Shown: piece after piece, positions 33,784 through 42,586 of the stretch
Numbering within the stretch: the stretch's first letter is position 1
Layout of the letters: the number at the start of each line of letters is the position of its first letter
DNA from: Elusimicrobium simillimum
GTDB lineage: Bacteria; Elusimicrobiota; Elusimicrobia; Elusimicrobiales; Elusimicrobiaceae
DNA: 64,000 nucleotides
NCBI RefSeq assembly: GCF_049639735.1
Contig: NZ_JBEVVA010000003.1
Coordinates: 1,178,001-1,242,000, forward strand
Direction of reading: 5' to 3'
Made by a program: the position numbers and the translations under genes
The notes under the pieces: model-generated
What the model saw: only the letters and a program-made list of their open reading frames with translations
What the model was told of the DNA's origin: nothing
Database searches by the model: none

Positions 33784-34464
33784 ATGGCAAATAATTTTGA
33801 CCGGAATGTACGCGTAAAGTTCAAGCTTAGGACAGGTGAAGAGTTTGAGGCTGAAGGCAACGAGGGCTTTATAACGGAGCAAAAAAACGATTTTTTAACC
33901 CTTGTCGGCAAAACAACCCCTAATTTTGCGTCGCATAAAACACCGCAAACTAAGGCGGAGGCCCCCGCTGCTGCGCCGCACCCCTCACATATACCCGCTT
34001 ACTCCACCCCGTCAGATTTTGGTCTTCCGCGTGAAATGCGTAAACCCGCGCCGGCACCCGCCACGCCGCTATCCCCGTCGGCAGGACAACAAACTTTAAC
34101 CAAAAACATAAGCAACACTATCATAACAGACACACACAGCGTTTGGAATAACGCCCTGCGCATAGAGGGGGACTTGGTGATAATAAGACGCAAATTTAAG
34201 CTTTTAAGCCCCTCTCTGGCCGCTTTAATAATTGTAGCGGGCGCAAAAGTTCTGCTTAAAGAAAGCGCCTATCCAGCACTAAAGCTGGCAAAGTCAATGA
34301 AGTTATCGGGCTTTATGGAGGGGGCGGACCGCTTGGACCGTCTTACAGCGGTAGAAGTAAAGCAGGGGACCTTGGCGTTTGAGGGCACCAAAAGAAACCG
34401 CGCCTACAAAGTTTCCGACGAAGGCTTCGCCCGCGCGTTCGTCCTGGCGGAAAAATTGATATAA
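33784..34464 (+). CDS. protein of unknown function, two domains joined by a Pro-rich linker
   Basis: 226 aa from the ATG at 33784 (RBS TGGAGGG 6 nt upstream; the earlier TTG at 33766 is unlikely). Residues 1-45 are a small beta-rich start (VRVKFKLRTGEEFEAEG), residues 50-105 a Pro/Ala/Thr-rich linker, and residues 110-226 a mixed domain with LVIIRRKFKLLSPSLAALIIVAGAKVLL. No signal peptide. I recognise no family. It stands alone behind a strong promoter ringed by TGACATAT repeats, so it is probably specifically regulated, perhaps by itself. Confidence 0.6.
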   Translation: MANNFDRNVRVKFKLRTGEEFEAEGNEGFITEQKNDFLTLVGKTTPNFASHKTPQTKAEAPAAAPHPSHIPAYSTPSDFGLPREMRKPAPAPATPLSPSAGQQTLTKNISNTIITDTHSVWNNALRIEGDLVIIRRKFKLLSPSLAALIIVAGAKVLLKESAYPALKLAKSMKLSGFMEGADRLDRLTAVEVKQGTLAFEGTKRNRAYKVSDEGFARAFVLAEKLI

Positions 34465-34472
34465 AAAATATC

Positions 34473-34670
34473 CCTCTCCCTTTTAGGGGAGAAGGAAGTG
34501 AGCCTATGCGAGCAGGGTGAGGGTAATTTGCACAAATATATGCCGTTATAAAATTAATAAAAAATCACCCTCACCTGCTTTTCTGCAGCCGCTACGCGGC
34601 AAACAACGCAGAAAAACTTCCTCAGCATACCGGATATATGCATGCTACGCTATCCCCTAAGAGGGAGAGG
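34473..34670. repeat. 198-bp foldback intergenic element
   Basis: Terminal inverted repeats of 17 bp with one mismatch (CCTCTCCCTTTTAGGGG at 34473; CCCCTAAGAGGGAGAGG at 34654). Inner arms also pair (GCAGGGTGAGGG / CCCTCACCTGC; GGAAGT / ACTTCC), so the whole unit can fold into one hairpin. Non-coding. Confidence 0.65.
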
Positions 34671-34878
34671 AAATCATAAGTGCAGTTAAGCTGTATTCCA
34701 CTTCGTTGTTATCAGTGCCGTTGTAGAAGAAAATTTTCACAGGAGTTTGAGTGGGGTTTCCGCTTTTTTTAGGCGAACAAGTACTTAAAAGCGGAGCGTA
34801 CGGTGAGGCCGGAAAAAATTCAAAAGCCGCCAAAATTGGAAGCTAGTAAGCCGTGGAATAAGGAATAAAAAATATAAA

Positions 34879-34975
34879 GGCCGCCCAACCGGACGGCCGT
34901 ATTAATAAGATGATTTTGAAAGCTGTTATTTTGACAAAGTCAAAATATTCAAAATCTTTTTTACGAAGTAAAAAA
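34879..34975 (+). repeat. three-hairpin GGCCG repeat, copy 1
   Basis: Order: GC palindrome GGCCGCCCAACCGGACGGCC, then GTATTAATAAGATGATTTTGAA, a TTTTGAC/GTCAAAA hairpin, and TTTTTTAC-GAA-GTAAAAAA. Copies at 40328 (inverted), 46156 and 46257. Together with the foldback at 34473 and an unexplained 34680-34878 stretch it fills the gap before hppA. Confidence 0.7.
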
Positions 34976-35003
34976 GCCCCGCAGCTAAAGCTGCGGGGCT
35001 TAC
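34973..35003 (-). terminator. terminator of the pyrophosphatase gene
   Basis: AAGCCCCGCAGC / GCTGCGGGGCTT stem, with a T-run on the minus strand. Confidence 0.85.
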
Positions 35004-35013
35004 TCCATATATC

Positions 35014-37362
35014 TTAATCAAGTGTTTTTTTACTTCTAAAACACGCCCAGCTTAATACCGCCAGCAAGAATATCACCACACACCAGCCCATCGCGCCAAG
35101 CTTGGTGTAGTCGTTATTATAGCTCACTATAACGGGCGCCACTATAACGGCAACCAGGTTAACCACTTTAATCATAGGGTTAAGCGCCGGGCCCGCCGTA
35201 TCTTTAAGCGGGTCGCCCACAGTATCGCCCACAACGCTGGCTTTATGGCGTTCAGAGCCTTTGCCTGTGTTGTTAGCGGGGTCTGAGGGTTCGTCCTCAA
35301 TAAGCTTTTTAGCGTTATCCCACGCGCCGCCGGCATTAGACATAAACACGGCAAGCAGCTGGCCCGATACTATAATACCCGCCAAAAAGCCGCCTAAGGC
35401 CTCTACGCCAAGCGCAAGGCCCACCACTATAGGTGAAACTATACCTAACAGCGCCAGGTTAATAAGCTCTTTTTGCGCGGCGGTTGTGGAAATGCGCACA
35501 ACCTTGTCGTAGTCCGGTTTAGCTTTACCGTCTAAAATACCCAGGCCGAACTGGCGTCTTACCTCATGCACAATAAGCGCGGCCGCGCGGCTGACGGCGT
35601 TAATAGCGAATGATGAAAACAACCACGGCACAGCGCCGCCTATAAGCATACCCACAAATACTAACGGGTTAGACACCACTATACCAACGTCTTTAAGCAG
35701 CGGCAGCACTTTGTCTGCCCCGGTGGCTGCCCAGGCGTTGTTAAGCACAATTTGCACATTGCTGACGTCAACCATGTAGGAGCCAAACAGCGACACAGCG
35801 GCTATAACGGCGGAGCCTATGGCCACGCCTTTGGTAATAGCCTTAGTAGTGTTACCTACGCCGTCTAAGTCTGCCATAATCTGGCGGGCTTTTTTGGTTT
35901 CTTCGTCGTTTCTATCATGCCAGGCCATTTCGCCTATGCCGTTGGCATTGTCGGCAATGGGGCCGAAGGAGTCCATAGCCACGTTGTTACCCGTTAAGGT
36001 CAACATGCCTACGCCCGTCATTGCTACGCCATAGAGGATAAAGTTAAATTTATCCGCCCCGCTCAGGCCGTCTATTGAGCCAAACAGTAATATTGACGAG
36101 AATATTGTTAAAGCAATTATCAGTACTGACCATACGGAAGACTCTAAGCCCACGGCAAAACCGCTTAGTATTGTGGTAGCGGGGCCTGTGTTGGTAGATT
36201 TTTTTACCTCAAGCACCGGTTTACCTTTGGTGCCTGTAAAGTGTTCTGTAATCCTGTCAATTGCCATGGCAAGCAGCACGCCTATTGACACGGCCGCCCA
36301 TGGGCGCATCCACCCGCCGGGCACGGTGTCCATATAGAAGTACGCCAGTATAGCAAACAGCGTTATAGAAATTACCGCGGAGGTAAAATAACCTCTGAAA
36401 ATAGATTTCATAGCGTCGCCCGCGCCGCCGTGGTCGCGCACAACGTATGTGCCTATGATAGAGCACAGCACGCCTATACCGCGCACAATGAGCGGGAATA
36501 CTATCCACTCAAAATGCCCTGTAATATGCCACAAAGCAAGGCCTAAAATAAGGCCCGACACTATTGTGACTTCATAGGATTCAAAAATATCCGCGGCCAT
36601 ACCGGCGCAGTCGCCAACGTTGTCGCCAACCAGGTCGGCCACAACGGCGGGGTTGCGCGGGTCGTCCTCAGGTATGCCGGCTTCTACTTTACCAACAAGG
36701 TCGGCCCCTACGTCGGCCGCTTTGGTGTAAATACCGCCGCCTACCCTCATAAACAACGCCACCAGCGTACCGCCAAAACCAAAGCCTAACAGCGCGTCAG
36801 GCGCGGCAATGCCGAATACGATAAAAATAGCCGTACCGCCCAACAGGCCCAGGCCGTCAGTCAACATACCTGTAACTGTACCGGCGCGGTAAGCTATTTT
36901 AAGAGCCTCGCCAAAGCTGCGGCGTGAAGCGTCGGCCACGCGCACGTTAGCGTCTACCGCTATGCGCATGCCAATTTGGCCTACCATAAGTGAAAACAGC
37001 GATCCCAAAATAAATGACCCCGCGCGGCCAAAAGCTATAATAAGCTTAATCTTTTCAGGTGAGTAACCCTCAAAGCGCGCCATAGCCTCCGCCGTTACGG
37101 GAACCACGTATACTGACAAAAATAAACATATTGTCAGTACAATAATAAGGGGGATGATAGCCTTAAACTGTTTATTAAGGTACGCGTTTGCGCCCTCTCT
37201 TATAGCACCCCAAACTTCTTGCATTTTGGCCTCGCCCATAGGGTGGGCCATAACCTGTTTTTTTAAAAACAAGGCATAAAAAAGGCCCGCTATTGCAATG
37301 CCAACCACCCCAAACAGAGCGTATTGTTCATACAAATGCAGACCGCTAATTCCATACCACAT
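35014..37362 (-). CDS. hppA: membrane proton-translocating pyrophosphatase
   Basis: 782 aa, about 16 helices. It hydrolyses pyrophosphate and pumps protons (or sodium) across the inner membrane. The catalytic loop is unmistakable: DVGADLVGKVEAGIPEDD, NPAVVADLVGDNVGDCAGMAADIFESYEV, with later GNNVAMDSFGPIADNANG and DTVGDPLKDTAGPALNPMIK. The segment NTTKAITKG has Lys where potassium-dependent enzymes have Ala, which points to the potassium-independent, proton-pumping type. Transcribed alone. Confidence 0.96.
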   Translation of the reverse strand: MWYGISGLHLYEQYALFGVVGIAIAGLFYALFLKKQVMAHPMGEAKMQEVWGAIREGANAYLNKQFKAIIPLIIVLTICLFLSVYVVPVTAEAMARFEGYSPEKIKLIIAFGRAGSFILGSLFSLMVGQIGMRIAVDANVRVADASRRSFGEALKIAYRAGTVTGMLTDGLGLLGGTAIFIVFGIAAPDALLGFGFGGTLVALFMRVGGGIYTKAADVGADLVGKVEAGIPEDDPRNPAVVADLVGDNVGDCAGMAADIFESYEVTIVSGLILGLALWHITGHFEWIVFPLIVRGIGVLCSIIGTYVVRDHGGAGDAMKSIFRGYFTSAVISITLFAILAYFYMDTVPGGWMRPWAAVSIGVLLAMAIDRITEHFTGTKGKPVLEVKKSTNTGPATTILSGFAVGLESSVWSVLIIALTIFSSILLFGSIDGLSGADKFNFILYGVAMTGVGMLTLTGNNVAMDSFGPIADNANGIGEMAWHDRNDEETKKARQIMADLDGVGNTTKAITKGVAIGSAVIAAVSLFGSYMVDVSNVQIVLNNAWAATGADKVLPLLKDVGIVVSNPLVFVGMLIGGAVPWLFSSFAINAVSRAAALIVHEVRRQFGLGILDGKAKPDYDKVVRISTTAAQKELINLALLGIVSPIVVGLALGVEALGGFLAGIIVSGQLLAVFMSNAGGAWDNAKKLIEDEPSDPANNTGKGSERHKASVVGDTVGDPLKDTAGPALNPMIKVVNLVAVIVAPVIVSYNNDYTKLGAMGWCVVIFLLAVLSWACFRSKKTLD

Positions 37363-37492
37363 AGCTTGCCTCCGATTTATTAATTTAAATCACATAAACA
37401 AACTTCACCCACATTGTACAACTTTTATTTGTAATATTACACGTATTTTATGATAGAATAAAAAAGATATTTTACGGGGAGGGTTTACTTAA

Positions 37493-38230
37493 ATGAAAAA
37501 TACTCTTTTTATTATTTATCCTTTAGCGCTTTTACTTGCGGTGGGGCTGCTGGTATTTGCCATTAACAAAGAAGTTAACCGCAGAACGCACGAAAAAGCC
37601 CGCGTTGAGCGTGAACTGGCCAATGTAAAAAAAGCTAAAGCCGAGCAAAAAGCAAAAGAGCATAACACCGCTATACCCGCGCAAGGTTTTGAAAGTAATT
37701 TTACCTTTGAAGATATTATAGAAGACCCGCAAGCTATGCAAACAGCTATAATGGGAGAGGGGGGTATGGTAAAACAAGCTATAACGCAGCTTACCACACC
37801 TGTCAGCGGTAAAAATATTTATTTAACATCTTATCCGGTGATTAAGGAGATAATTAACTCACAACAGCGCTACTACCTGCAGCACGGTAAATATACCACA
37901 GACGCAAACGAAATTGATTTGGAATTTCCGCAGAAAAATACTGTGCAACGTATAGGTCCCAATACACGTTTACACTTAGACAACAGCTATATGTACATGT
38001 TTAATAATAACAGCGTTGCGGCGTTTTATAAGACAACAACTAATAAACCGGAAATGTTTTTTATAGACTTTGACTATAACGGTAAAGACGCTCTCTGTAT
38101 AGCAAGAACAACCGAGGGGGAACAGTCCTGTAAAGAGCTGGGCGGCGTGCTAAACACAGAGATAGAAAGCGCGTCAAAAATATATAACCTGCCGGAAAAC
38201 TTTTTAGAAACACAGTTGGCAAAAATATAG
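37493..38230 (+). CDS. membrane-anchored pilin-like protein
   Basis: 245 aa. One N-terminal membrane helix (5-25) without a prepilin peptidase site, then a charged coiled-coil stretch (28-58, RRTHEKARVERELANVKKAKAEQ). The C-terminal part from about residue 115 (INSQQRYYLQHGKYTTDANEIDLEFP, CIARTTEGEQSCKELGG) reads like the body of the pilins of this genome: QxRYYLxxGxYTTD and a paired-cysteine end. It may therefore be a pilin head fused to another anchor. Function unknown. Confidence 0.6.
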   Translation: MKNTLFIIYPLALLLAVGLLVFAINKEVNRRTHEKARVERELANVKKAKAEQKAKEHNTAIPAQGFESNFTFEDIIEDPQAMQTAIMGEGGMVKQAITQLTTPVSGKNIYLTSYPVIKEIINSQQRYYLQHGKYTTDANEIDLEFPQKNTVQRIGPNTRLHLDNSYMYMFNNNSVAAFYKTTTNKPEMFFIDFDYNGKDALCIARTTEGEQSCKELGGVLNTEIESASKIYNLPENFLETQLAKI

Positions 38231-38237
38231 AACTATA

Positions 38238-38275
38238 ATAAGCATCCCCGCCGTATGGCGGGAATGCTTATTTGT
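38238..38275 (+). terminator. terminator after pilin-like gene
   Basis: AAGCATCCCCGCC-gtat-GGCGGGAATGCTT, one mismatch, then ATTTG; moderately strong. Confidence 0.6.
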
Positions 38276-38328
38276 TTATATTAAAATTAGAAAAAGAGAA
38301 TAAAGGGGCCCCGAAGATTTGAGATTAG

Positions 38329-38408
38329 TTTTGACTTTTCCATTGTTGGCATACTGTGTGCGAGTGAGCGCAGCGACTGAGTGTATGTCAGCAATGGAAA
38401 AGTCAAAA
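38329..38408. repeat. 80-bp palindromic element
   Basis: Perfect 17-bp inverted repeat TTTTGACTTTTCCATTG (38329) / CAATGGAAAAGTCAAAA (38392), with the inner pair GCATAC / GTATGTC. Non-coding. Confidence 0.65.
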
Positions 38409-38430
38409 ATAACTCAAAGATTTGGGGGAT

Positions 38431-38463
38431 AAAAAAGCCCCGCGCAAAGCGCGGGGCTTTTTT
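38431..38463. terminator. terminator of the ankyrin lipoprotein gene
   Basis: AAAAAAGCCCCGCGC-AAA-GCGCGGGGCTTTTTT, symmetric, abutting the gene end. Confidence 0.9.
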
Positions 38464-40144
38464 ACTGCTGCAAATTCCAGGTTTGAGCATTTTCCACTAA
38501 CTCTAAATACTTGTTAACTTTCTTTATGTTCTTTTTAAATTTCTTATCACCGTACATTTTAGGGGACATAACTTTAGAGAGCGGCACCTGCTCCTGCGAA
38601 ACCTCGGCCGCGAACAAAGCGTCCGCGCCGTTGTCTACCAAGTACTTGATAATATCGTAGCCGTCGTCCTGTATGGCGCAGTGCTTTACGGCCAAACCCA
38701 GCGGCGTCATACCGGAGTTAAACCTTATGTTGCCATAAGCATCTTGACGGTAGGCGTTTACCGCCGCCCCGTTTTTTACAAGCAGCTCAACTAAATCAAG
38801 GTCACAGCCCCATGAATTTACCGCCAGCATAAGGGGGGAATAAACGTTCTCATCCTCAATGTTTACGTCTGCCCCGTGTTCTAAAAGGTGCGCCGCTATA
38901 GAATAGTTATTTCTTTGTACCGCCTTTGCCAGGGGGGTATATTTATTAACATCCGCTTTGTTACTGACAAGCAAAACAACCATTTGCAGCTTATTACCGG
39001 CGGCGGCAATTGAGAGCGGCGTGTTTTTGCCTGTGTCAAAATTAACGTTTGCGCCCTGGCTGATAAGCCAAGCCGCTATCTCACGCTGCCCGTGGGCCAC
39101 TGCGAAAATAAGCGGGTTTACACGTGTGCCCGCCGCGGTATTGGCGGCGGAGTTATTAACGTTTTTCTTATTAATAAGTTTTTTAACCTGTTCAAGATTG
39201 CCGTCAAGTATAGCCTTATATACGGGGTTTGAGTTAAACCAGGCGTCTTGCGCAGGTTTAACTTTTTTACCAACCGCAATTTCTCTTTTTAATAAGGCGT
39301 TTATTTTGCCAAATTCTTCTTTTTCCTGCTCATTTTCCGCCCTATCTTCATCTATGTAAAAAGGAAATTCCGGTAAAGATTTTTCATTGGCAAGCACCAC
39401 GCTGGCGCCGTTATCTACAAGAAACTTAACCATATCATAGGAAGGGCGGGCGCCAATAAAATCTAACGCGCTTGAAAGCGGGGTACTGCCTTTTAAAGAC
39501 AAGCCCTCAACACTGCCGTCAAAAACAACATAAGAGTTTACGTCAGCCCCGGCGGCTACCAACGCCTTTACGGAGCCCAGCTTACCCCAGCTTACCGCCA
39601 TATTCAGGGCGGTATTACCCATATCCTCACGCCCGTTAACGGGCGCGCCTATAGAGATAAGATATTTAGTTATTTCCACATTATCAGGCCTCTCACCCGC
39701 TACAGCGTCTATAAGGGGATAGCCTTCTTTAGCGTTAGCCTTGGCGTCGCCCAGTATTTTTACTATTTCAAAATTACCTTTTATCGCAGCCAGTGAAAGG
39801 GGGGTAAAGTATTCCCCGTCGATGGCACTTATAGCGGCGCCTTGTGAAATAAAATATTTTACAGCGTCAGCGTTACCTGTTGTAATAGCGGCGGTTAAAG
39901 GAGAGAGAAACGCTCTGCCGGTTTCAGGGTTTAGAATGCGCTCATTCACATTGGTTTTATCAACCAGTTGTTTAACGGCGTCCATATCGTTAGAGTGTAA
40001 CGCTATAAACAGCGGATGCTGATCCTTCCAGGAGGATTTTTGATATCCCATTTTTTGTTTGGCTTGCGTATCCTCTTTCTTTTTACAGGCGGTTACGCTA
40101 AAACATAAAAATAAAGATAAAGCTATAACTAAAGTTTTTTTCAT
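38462..40144 (-). CDS. ankyrin-repeat lipoprotein (long)
   Basis: 560 aa from ATG at 40144 (GAGGAGAG upstream; the ATG at 40159 has no RBS). Signal peptide with lipobox SVTAC (Cys near residue 20), so a lipoprotein. Two blocks of ankyrin repeats (about 40-265 and 305-540) with units such as NPLIFAVAHGQREIAAWLISQGANVNF and TPLGLAVKHCAIQDDGYDIIKYLVDNGADALF, linked by a charged segment (FGKINALLKREIAVGKKVKP). Extracytoplasmic ankyrin proteins bind partners; the partner is unknown. A shorter relative lies just upstream. Confidence 0.82.
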   Translation of the reverse strand: MKKTLVIALSLFLCFSVTACKKKEDTQAKQKMGYQKSSWKDQHPLFIALHSNDMDAVKQLVDKTNVNERILNPETGRAFLSPLTAAITTGNADAVKYFISQGAAISAIDGEYFTPLSLAAIKGNFEIVKILGDAKANAKEGYPLIDAVAGERPDNVEITKYLISIGAPVNGREDMGNTALNMAVSWGKLGSVKALVAAGADVNSYVVFDGSVEGLSLKGSTPLSSALDFIGARPSYDMVKFLVDNGASVVLANEKSLPEFPFYIDEDRAENEQEKEEFGKINALLKREIAVGKKVKPAQDAWFNSNPVYKAILDGNLEQVKKLINKKNVNNSAANTAAGTRVNPLIFAVAHGQREIAAWLISQGANVNFDTGKNTPLSIAAAGNKLQMVVLLVSNKADVNKYTPLAKAVQRNNYSIAAHLLEHGADVNIEDENVYSPLMLAVNSWGCDLDLVELLVKNGAAVNAYRQDAYGNIRFNSGMTPLGLAVKHCAIQDDGYDIIKYLVDNGADALFAAEVSQEQVPLSKVMSPKMYGDKKFKKNIKKVNKYLELVENAQTWNLQQ

Positions 40145-40226
40145 GTTAACTCTCCTCAATCAGATAATAAATTATACACAAAAATATACGCCGGCGTAGC
40201 CAAAATGTTAGTGCTTCGCGACAACA

Positions 40227-40288
40227 TCTATGTGCGTCAACACGCACAATTGCTTGGGACCCTCACGCCTAACGGCTGAGGGAACGGC
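40227..40288 (+). repeat. CCCTCACGC-type repeat, copy 2
   Basis: ATGTGCGTCAACACGCACAA (itself a hairpin), then TTGCTTGGGACCCTCACGC and CTGAGGGAACGGC. Matches copies at 14630 (inverted) and 46022. Confidence 0.7.
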
Positions 40289-40296
40289 TTTTTACA

Positions 40297-40333
40297 CAAA
40301 AAACACCCACAGTTTTCACTGCGGGTATTTTTT
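40297..40333. terminator. hairpin between the ankyrin genes
   Basis: ACACCCACAGTTTT / CACTGCGGGTATTTT, imperfect stem flanked by A- and T-runs. Confidence 0.5.
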
Positions 40334-40428
40334 ACTTTGTAAAAAATAAATTTTGCCTGTTTTGATTTCATCAAAACTACAACATGTCAAAATTTAACTT
40401 ATTAACACGGCCGCCCGGCCGGGCGGCC
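40328..40428 (-). repeat. three-hairpin GGCCG repeat, copy 2 (inverted)
   Basis: Reads TTTTTTAC-TTT-GTAAAAAA, TTTTGAT/ATCAAAA and GGCCGCCCGGCCGGGCGGCC in the opposite order to the copies at 34879, 46156 and 46257. Also serves as a terminator region for the short ankyrin gene. Confidence 0.6.
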
Positions 40429-40443
40429 TTTTTGCTTAAAAAA

Positions 40444-41343
40444 CTATTTTCCTTTTTTGTCAGCGTCTATTTTATCTAACGCGGCTTTAAGGTTGGCGCG
40501 TTGGTTATGGTTAAGGTTCTTTAGTATAGCGTTTTCCTGCGCCTGGCGCTCTTTAAGCAGGGCGGTTATTTTTATAACAATATCTTTTTGGGCGCCTTGG
40601 TACTTGTTAACGTCGTACCAATCTGTAATAGAAATATTTTTGCCAAGGGTTTTATCCGCTATCAGCACAGATGACCTGTGGTCAAGCAAATAGGTAATAA
40701 CGTCTAAGGTATTTTGCGTTTTTTTACCTTTGCCAATAACAGCCATGGCCAGCGGGGTAAGGCCGTCACGGTCTGTCACATTTACCTTAGCGCCGTTTTC
40801 CACCAAAAGCTTAACGCTGTTAAGGTTTTGCCAGCTGGCGGCGGTGATAAGGGCGGTGGTGTCCTCGTACCCTCTTACGTTTACGTCAGCGTGGTTATCT
40901 AAAAGGTATTCTATAATTTGGGGGGAATCAGTATCGCCCACACAAGCGGCAATTATAGGCGCGCCAAGGTTAACATCCGCGCCATGTAACACAAGCAGCT
41001 TAACCATATTTAAGTTTTTAAGTAAAGCGGCGGTGGAAATAGGCGTAAACTCGCCAGATGGGGAGATAAAATTAACGTCAGCCCCGTGTTGAATAAGATA
41101 TTCCACAATAGCGGGTTGGTTAGAATATGTTGCTATATACAAAGCGGTAAGGCCTTTGTCTGTAATAGGGTCATTAACATTACTTTTGGTAACAAGTTTT
41201 TTAACTTGCTTCAAATCTCCGGCGGCTATAGCCGCGCCCAGTTGGTCAGCGTGTGACCCGGTGTAAACAGTTTTTTGCGTGTTAAAAGCGGCGCACGCCG
41301 TTAAAAATGACGCCAGTAATATAAGTACTAAGGTTTTCTTCAT
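40444..41343 (-). CDS. ankyrin-repeat lipoprotein (short)
   Basis: 299 aa. Lipoprotein signal MKKTLVLILLASFLTAC with lipobox LTAC (Cys17). Residues 30-230 are about six ankyrin units (TALYIATYSNQPAIVEYLIQHGADVNF, TALITAASWQNLNSVKLLVENGAKVNV); the last 50 residues are a charged helix. The start region (DQLGAAIAAGDLKQVKKLVTKSNVND) matches that of the longer neighbour, so the two are probably duplicates. Extracytoplasmic; function unknown. Confidence 0.82.
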   Translation of the reverse strand: MKKTLVLILLASFLTACAAFNTQKTVYTGSHADQLGAAIAAGDLKQVKKLVTKSNVNDPITDKGLTALYIATYSNQPAIVEYLIQHGADVNFISPSGEFTPISTAALLKNLNMVKLLVLHGADVNLGAPIIAACVGDTDSPQIIEYLLDNHADVNVRGYEDTTALITAASWQNLNSVKLLVENGAKVNVTDRDGLTPLAMAVIGKGKKTQNTLDVITYLLDHRSSVLIADKTLGKNISITDWYDVNKYQGAQKDIVIKITALLKERQAQENAILKNLNHNQRANLKAALDKIDADKKGK

Positions 41344-41403
41344 AATCCCTCCATAATAACTTAACTAATTATACATATTTTTTACCCTTGGACAAGATAT
41401 CTA

Positions 41404-41435
41404 AAAACCATCCGCCAAATATGGGGGATGGTTAT
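41404..41435 (-). terminator. terminator of the pilin gene
   Basis: AACCATCC / GGATGGTT stem followed by a short T-run on the minus strand; moderately supported. Confidence 0.55.
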
Positions 41436-41466
41436 AAGTCGTGCAATTAAAATATTGTCTAACCGG

Positions 41467-42009
41467 TTAAAATCTGGCAATTATATAACACGGGCTGGCG
41501 GTGCCAAAACCGCACTCCTTTTGTTCATTCTCCGGTTCAGAACTGATAGACTTGCAAAGCGCTTTCCCCTGTGCCGTGGAAGAGGTGCAAACCATAGTCT
41601 TTTTAAGATACGGCGCGGCGGAGGTGCGGTACACTATTTTTATATACTGGTTGTCTTTTTTTCTATACAATGTCAAACCTTTATCATACAAATAAGCGTA
41701 CCAGTGTTTAGATAAATCTCTATGGCTGTAAACACCGGAGGCTATACCTTTATCTACGCCGGGCATATCTATATCTAAATCACTAAATAACGATGGGGGG
41801 GCGCCGTTAGCAAGTTCGTAACGTTCTATAGCATCAGCCCCGGAACGCAAAAAGGTTATAGCTTCTGTCAGGCGCGTCTTTTCAACCGCTTTTGTGTATT
41901 GCGGTAATGCGACAGCGGCCAATATACCTATTATTAATACAACTACAAGTAATTCAATCAATGTAAAACCTTCCGTCTTTATACAAAAACGCGATTGAAA
42001 TTTTTTCAT
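41467..42009 (-). CDS. type IV pilin-like protein
   Basis: 180 aa from ATG at 42009 (GAGAGG upstream; the earlier start at 42060 adds an unlikely Cys-rich leader). A 13-residue leader ends at G|FTLIELLVVVLIIGILAAVA, the prepilin peptidase site with Glu5 of the mature protein, followed by PQYTKAVEKTRLTEA. The body has a paired-cysteine end (CTSSTAQGKALC, ECGFGTASPC). It would be processed by PilD and may be a pilin or pseudopilin. No assembly genes are in the window. 25 nt after the DJ-1 gene. Confidence 0.88.
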   Translation of the reverse strand: MKKFQSRFCIKTEGFTLIELLVVVLIIGILAAVALPQYTKAVEKTRLTEAITFLRSGADAIERYELANGAPPSLFSDLDIDMPGVDKGIASGVYSHRDLSKHWYAYLYDKGLTLYRKKDNQYIKIVYRTSAAPYLKKTMVCTSSTAQGKALCKSISSEPENEQKECGFGTASPCYIIARF

Positions 42010-42034
42010 AATAATCCTCTCATTTATACAACAA

Positions 42035-42586
42035 TTACAAAAGAAAATGCTTGGCCACATTAGCGGCTACTTCAGGTCCTTGCAATATTTCTACAAGACA
42101 CAGGCCAAACTTCATGGCCGTCGCCGGGCCGCGCGACGTGGTAATATTGCGGTCGGTCACAACATCATCGGTAGAATGTATGGCGCCTTGGCCCAGGTAC
42201 TCTTCCATGTCGGGGTAAATAGTAGCCCTATAGCCGTCTAATATTTTGGCTTTGCCAAATACGGCGGGGGCGGCACAGATAGCGGCAAGCTTTTTACCCT
42301 CTTTATGATATTTGCCAACTAATCCTACCAAACCGTCGTGCTCCATATATTTAGTAGTGCCGCCCGGTATAATAAGCATGTCAAAATCTTCATAAATAAT
42401 ATTTTCAAAAACCTCGTCGGCAAGCACCGTAATGCCATGCTTACCGTTTACAGCGCCCTCTACGTCCACGTCCTCGTTAAGTGAAACTATTTTAAGGTCC
42501 ACATTGGCGCGTCTTAAAAGGTCCGCCGTTACCACGGCCTCGGTTTCTTCAAAACCGTCTATTATAAAAAGTGCCGCTTTAGCCAT
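42035..42586 (-). CDS. DJ-1/PfpI-family protein (YajL-like)
   Basis: 183 aa. The Cys nucleophile lies in LAAICAAPAVFGKA (near residue 104), with an acidic residue early in the protein (GFEETEAV, Glu) and GGTTKYMEHD. The family includes protein deglycases/chaperones and thiamine enzymes; assignment to YajL is by resemblance. Upstream of the pilin gene, probably co-transcribed. Confidence 0.9.
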   Translation of the reverse strand: MAKAALFIIDGFEETEAVVTADLLRRANVDLKIVSLNEDVDVEGAVNGKHGITVLADEVFENIIYEDFDMLIIPGGTTKYMEHDGLVGLVGKYHKEGKKLAAICAAPAVFGKAKILDGYRATIYPDMEEYLGQGAIHSTDDVVTDRNITTSRGPATAMKFGLCLVEILQGPEVAANVAKHFLL

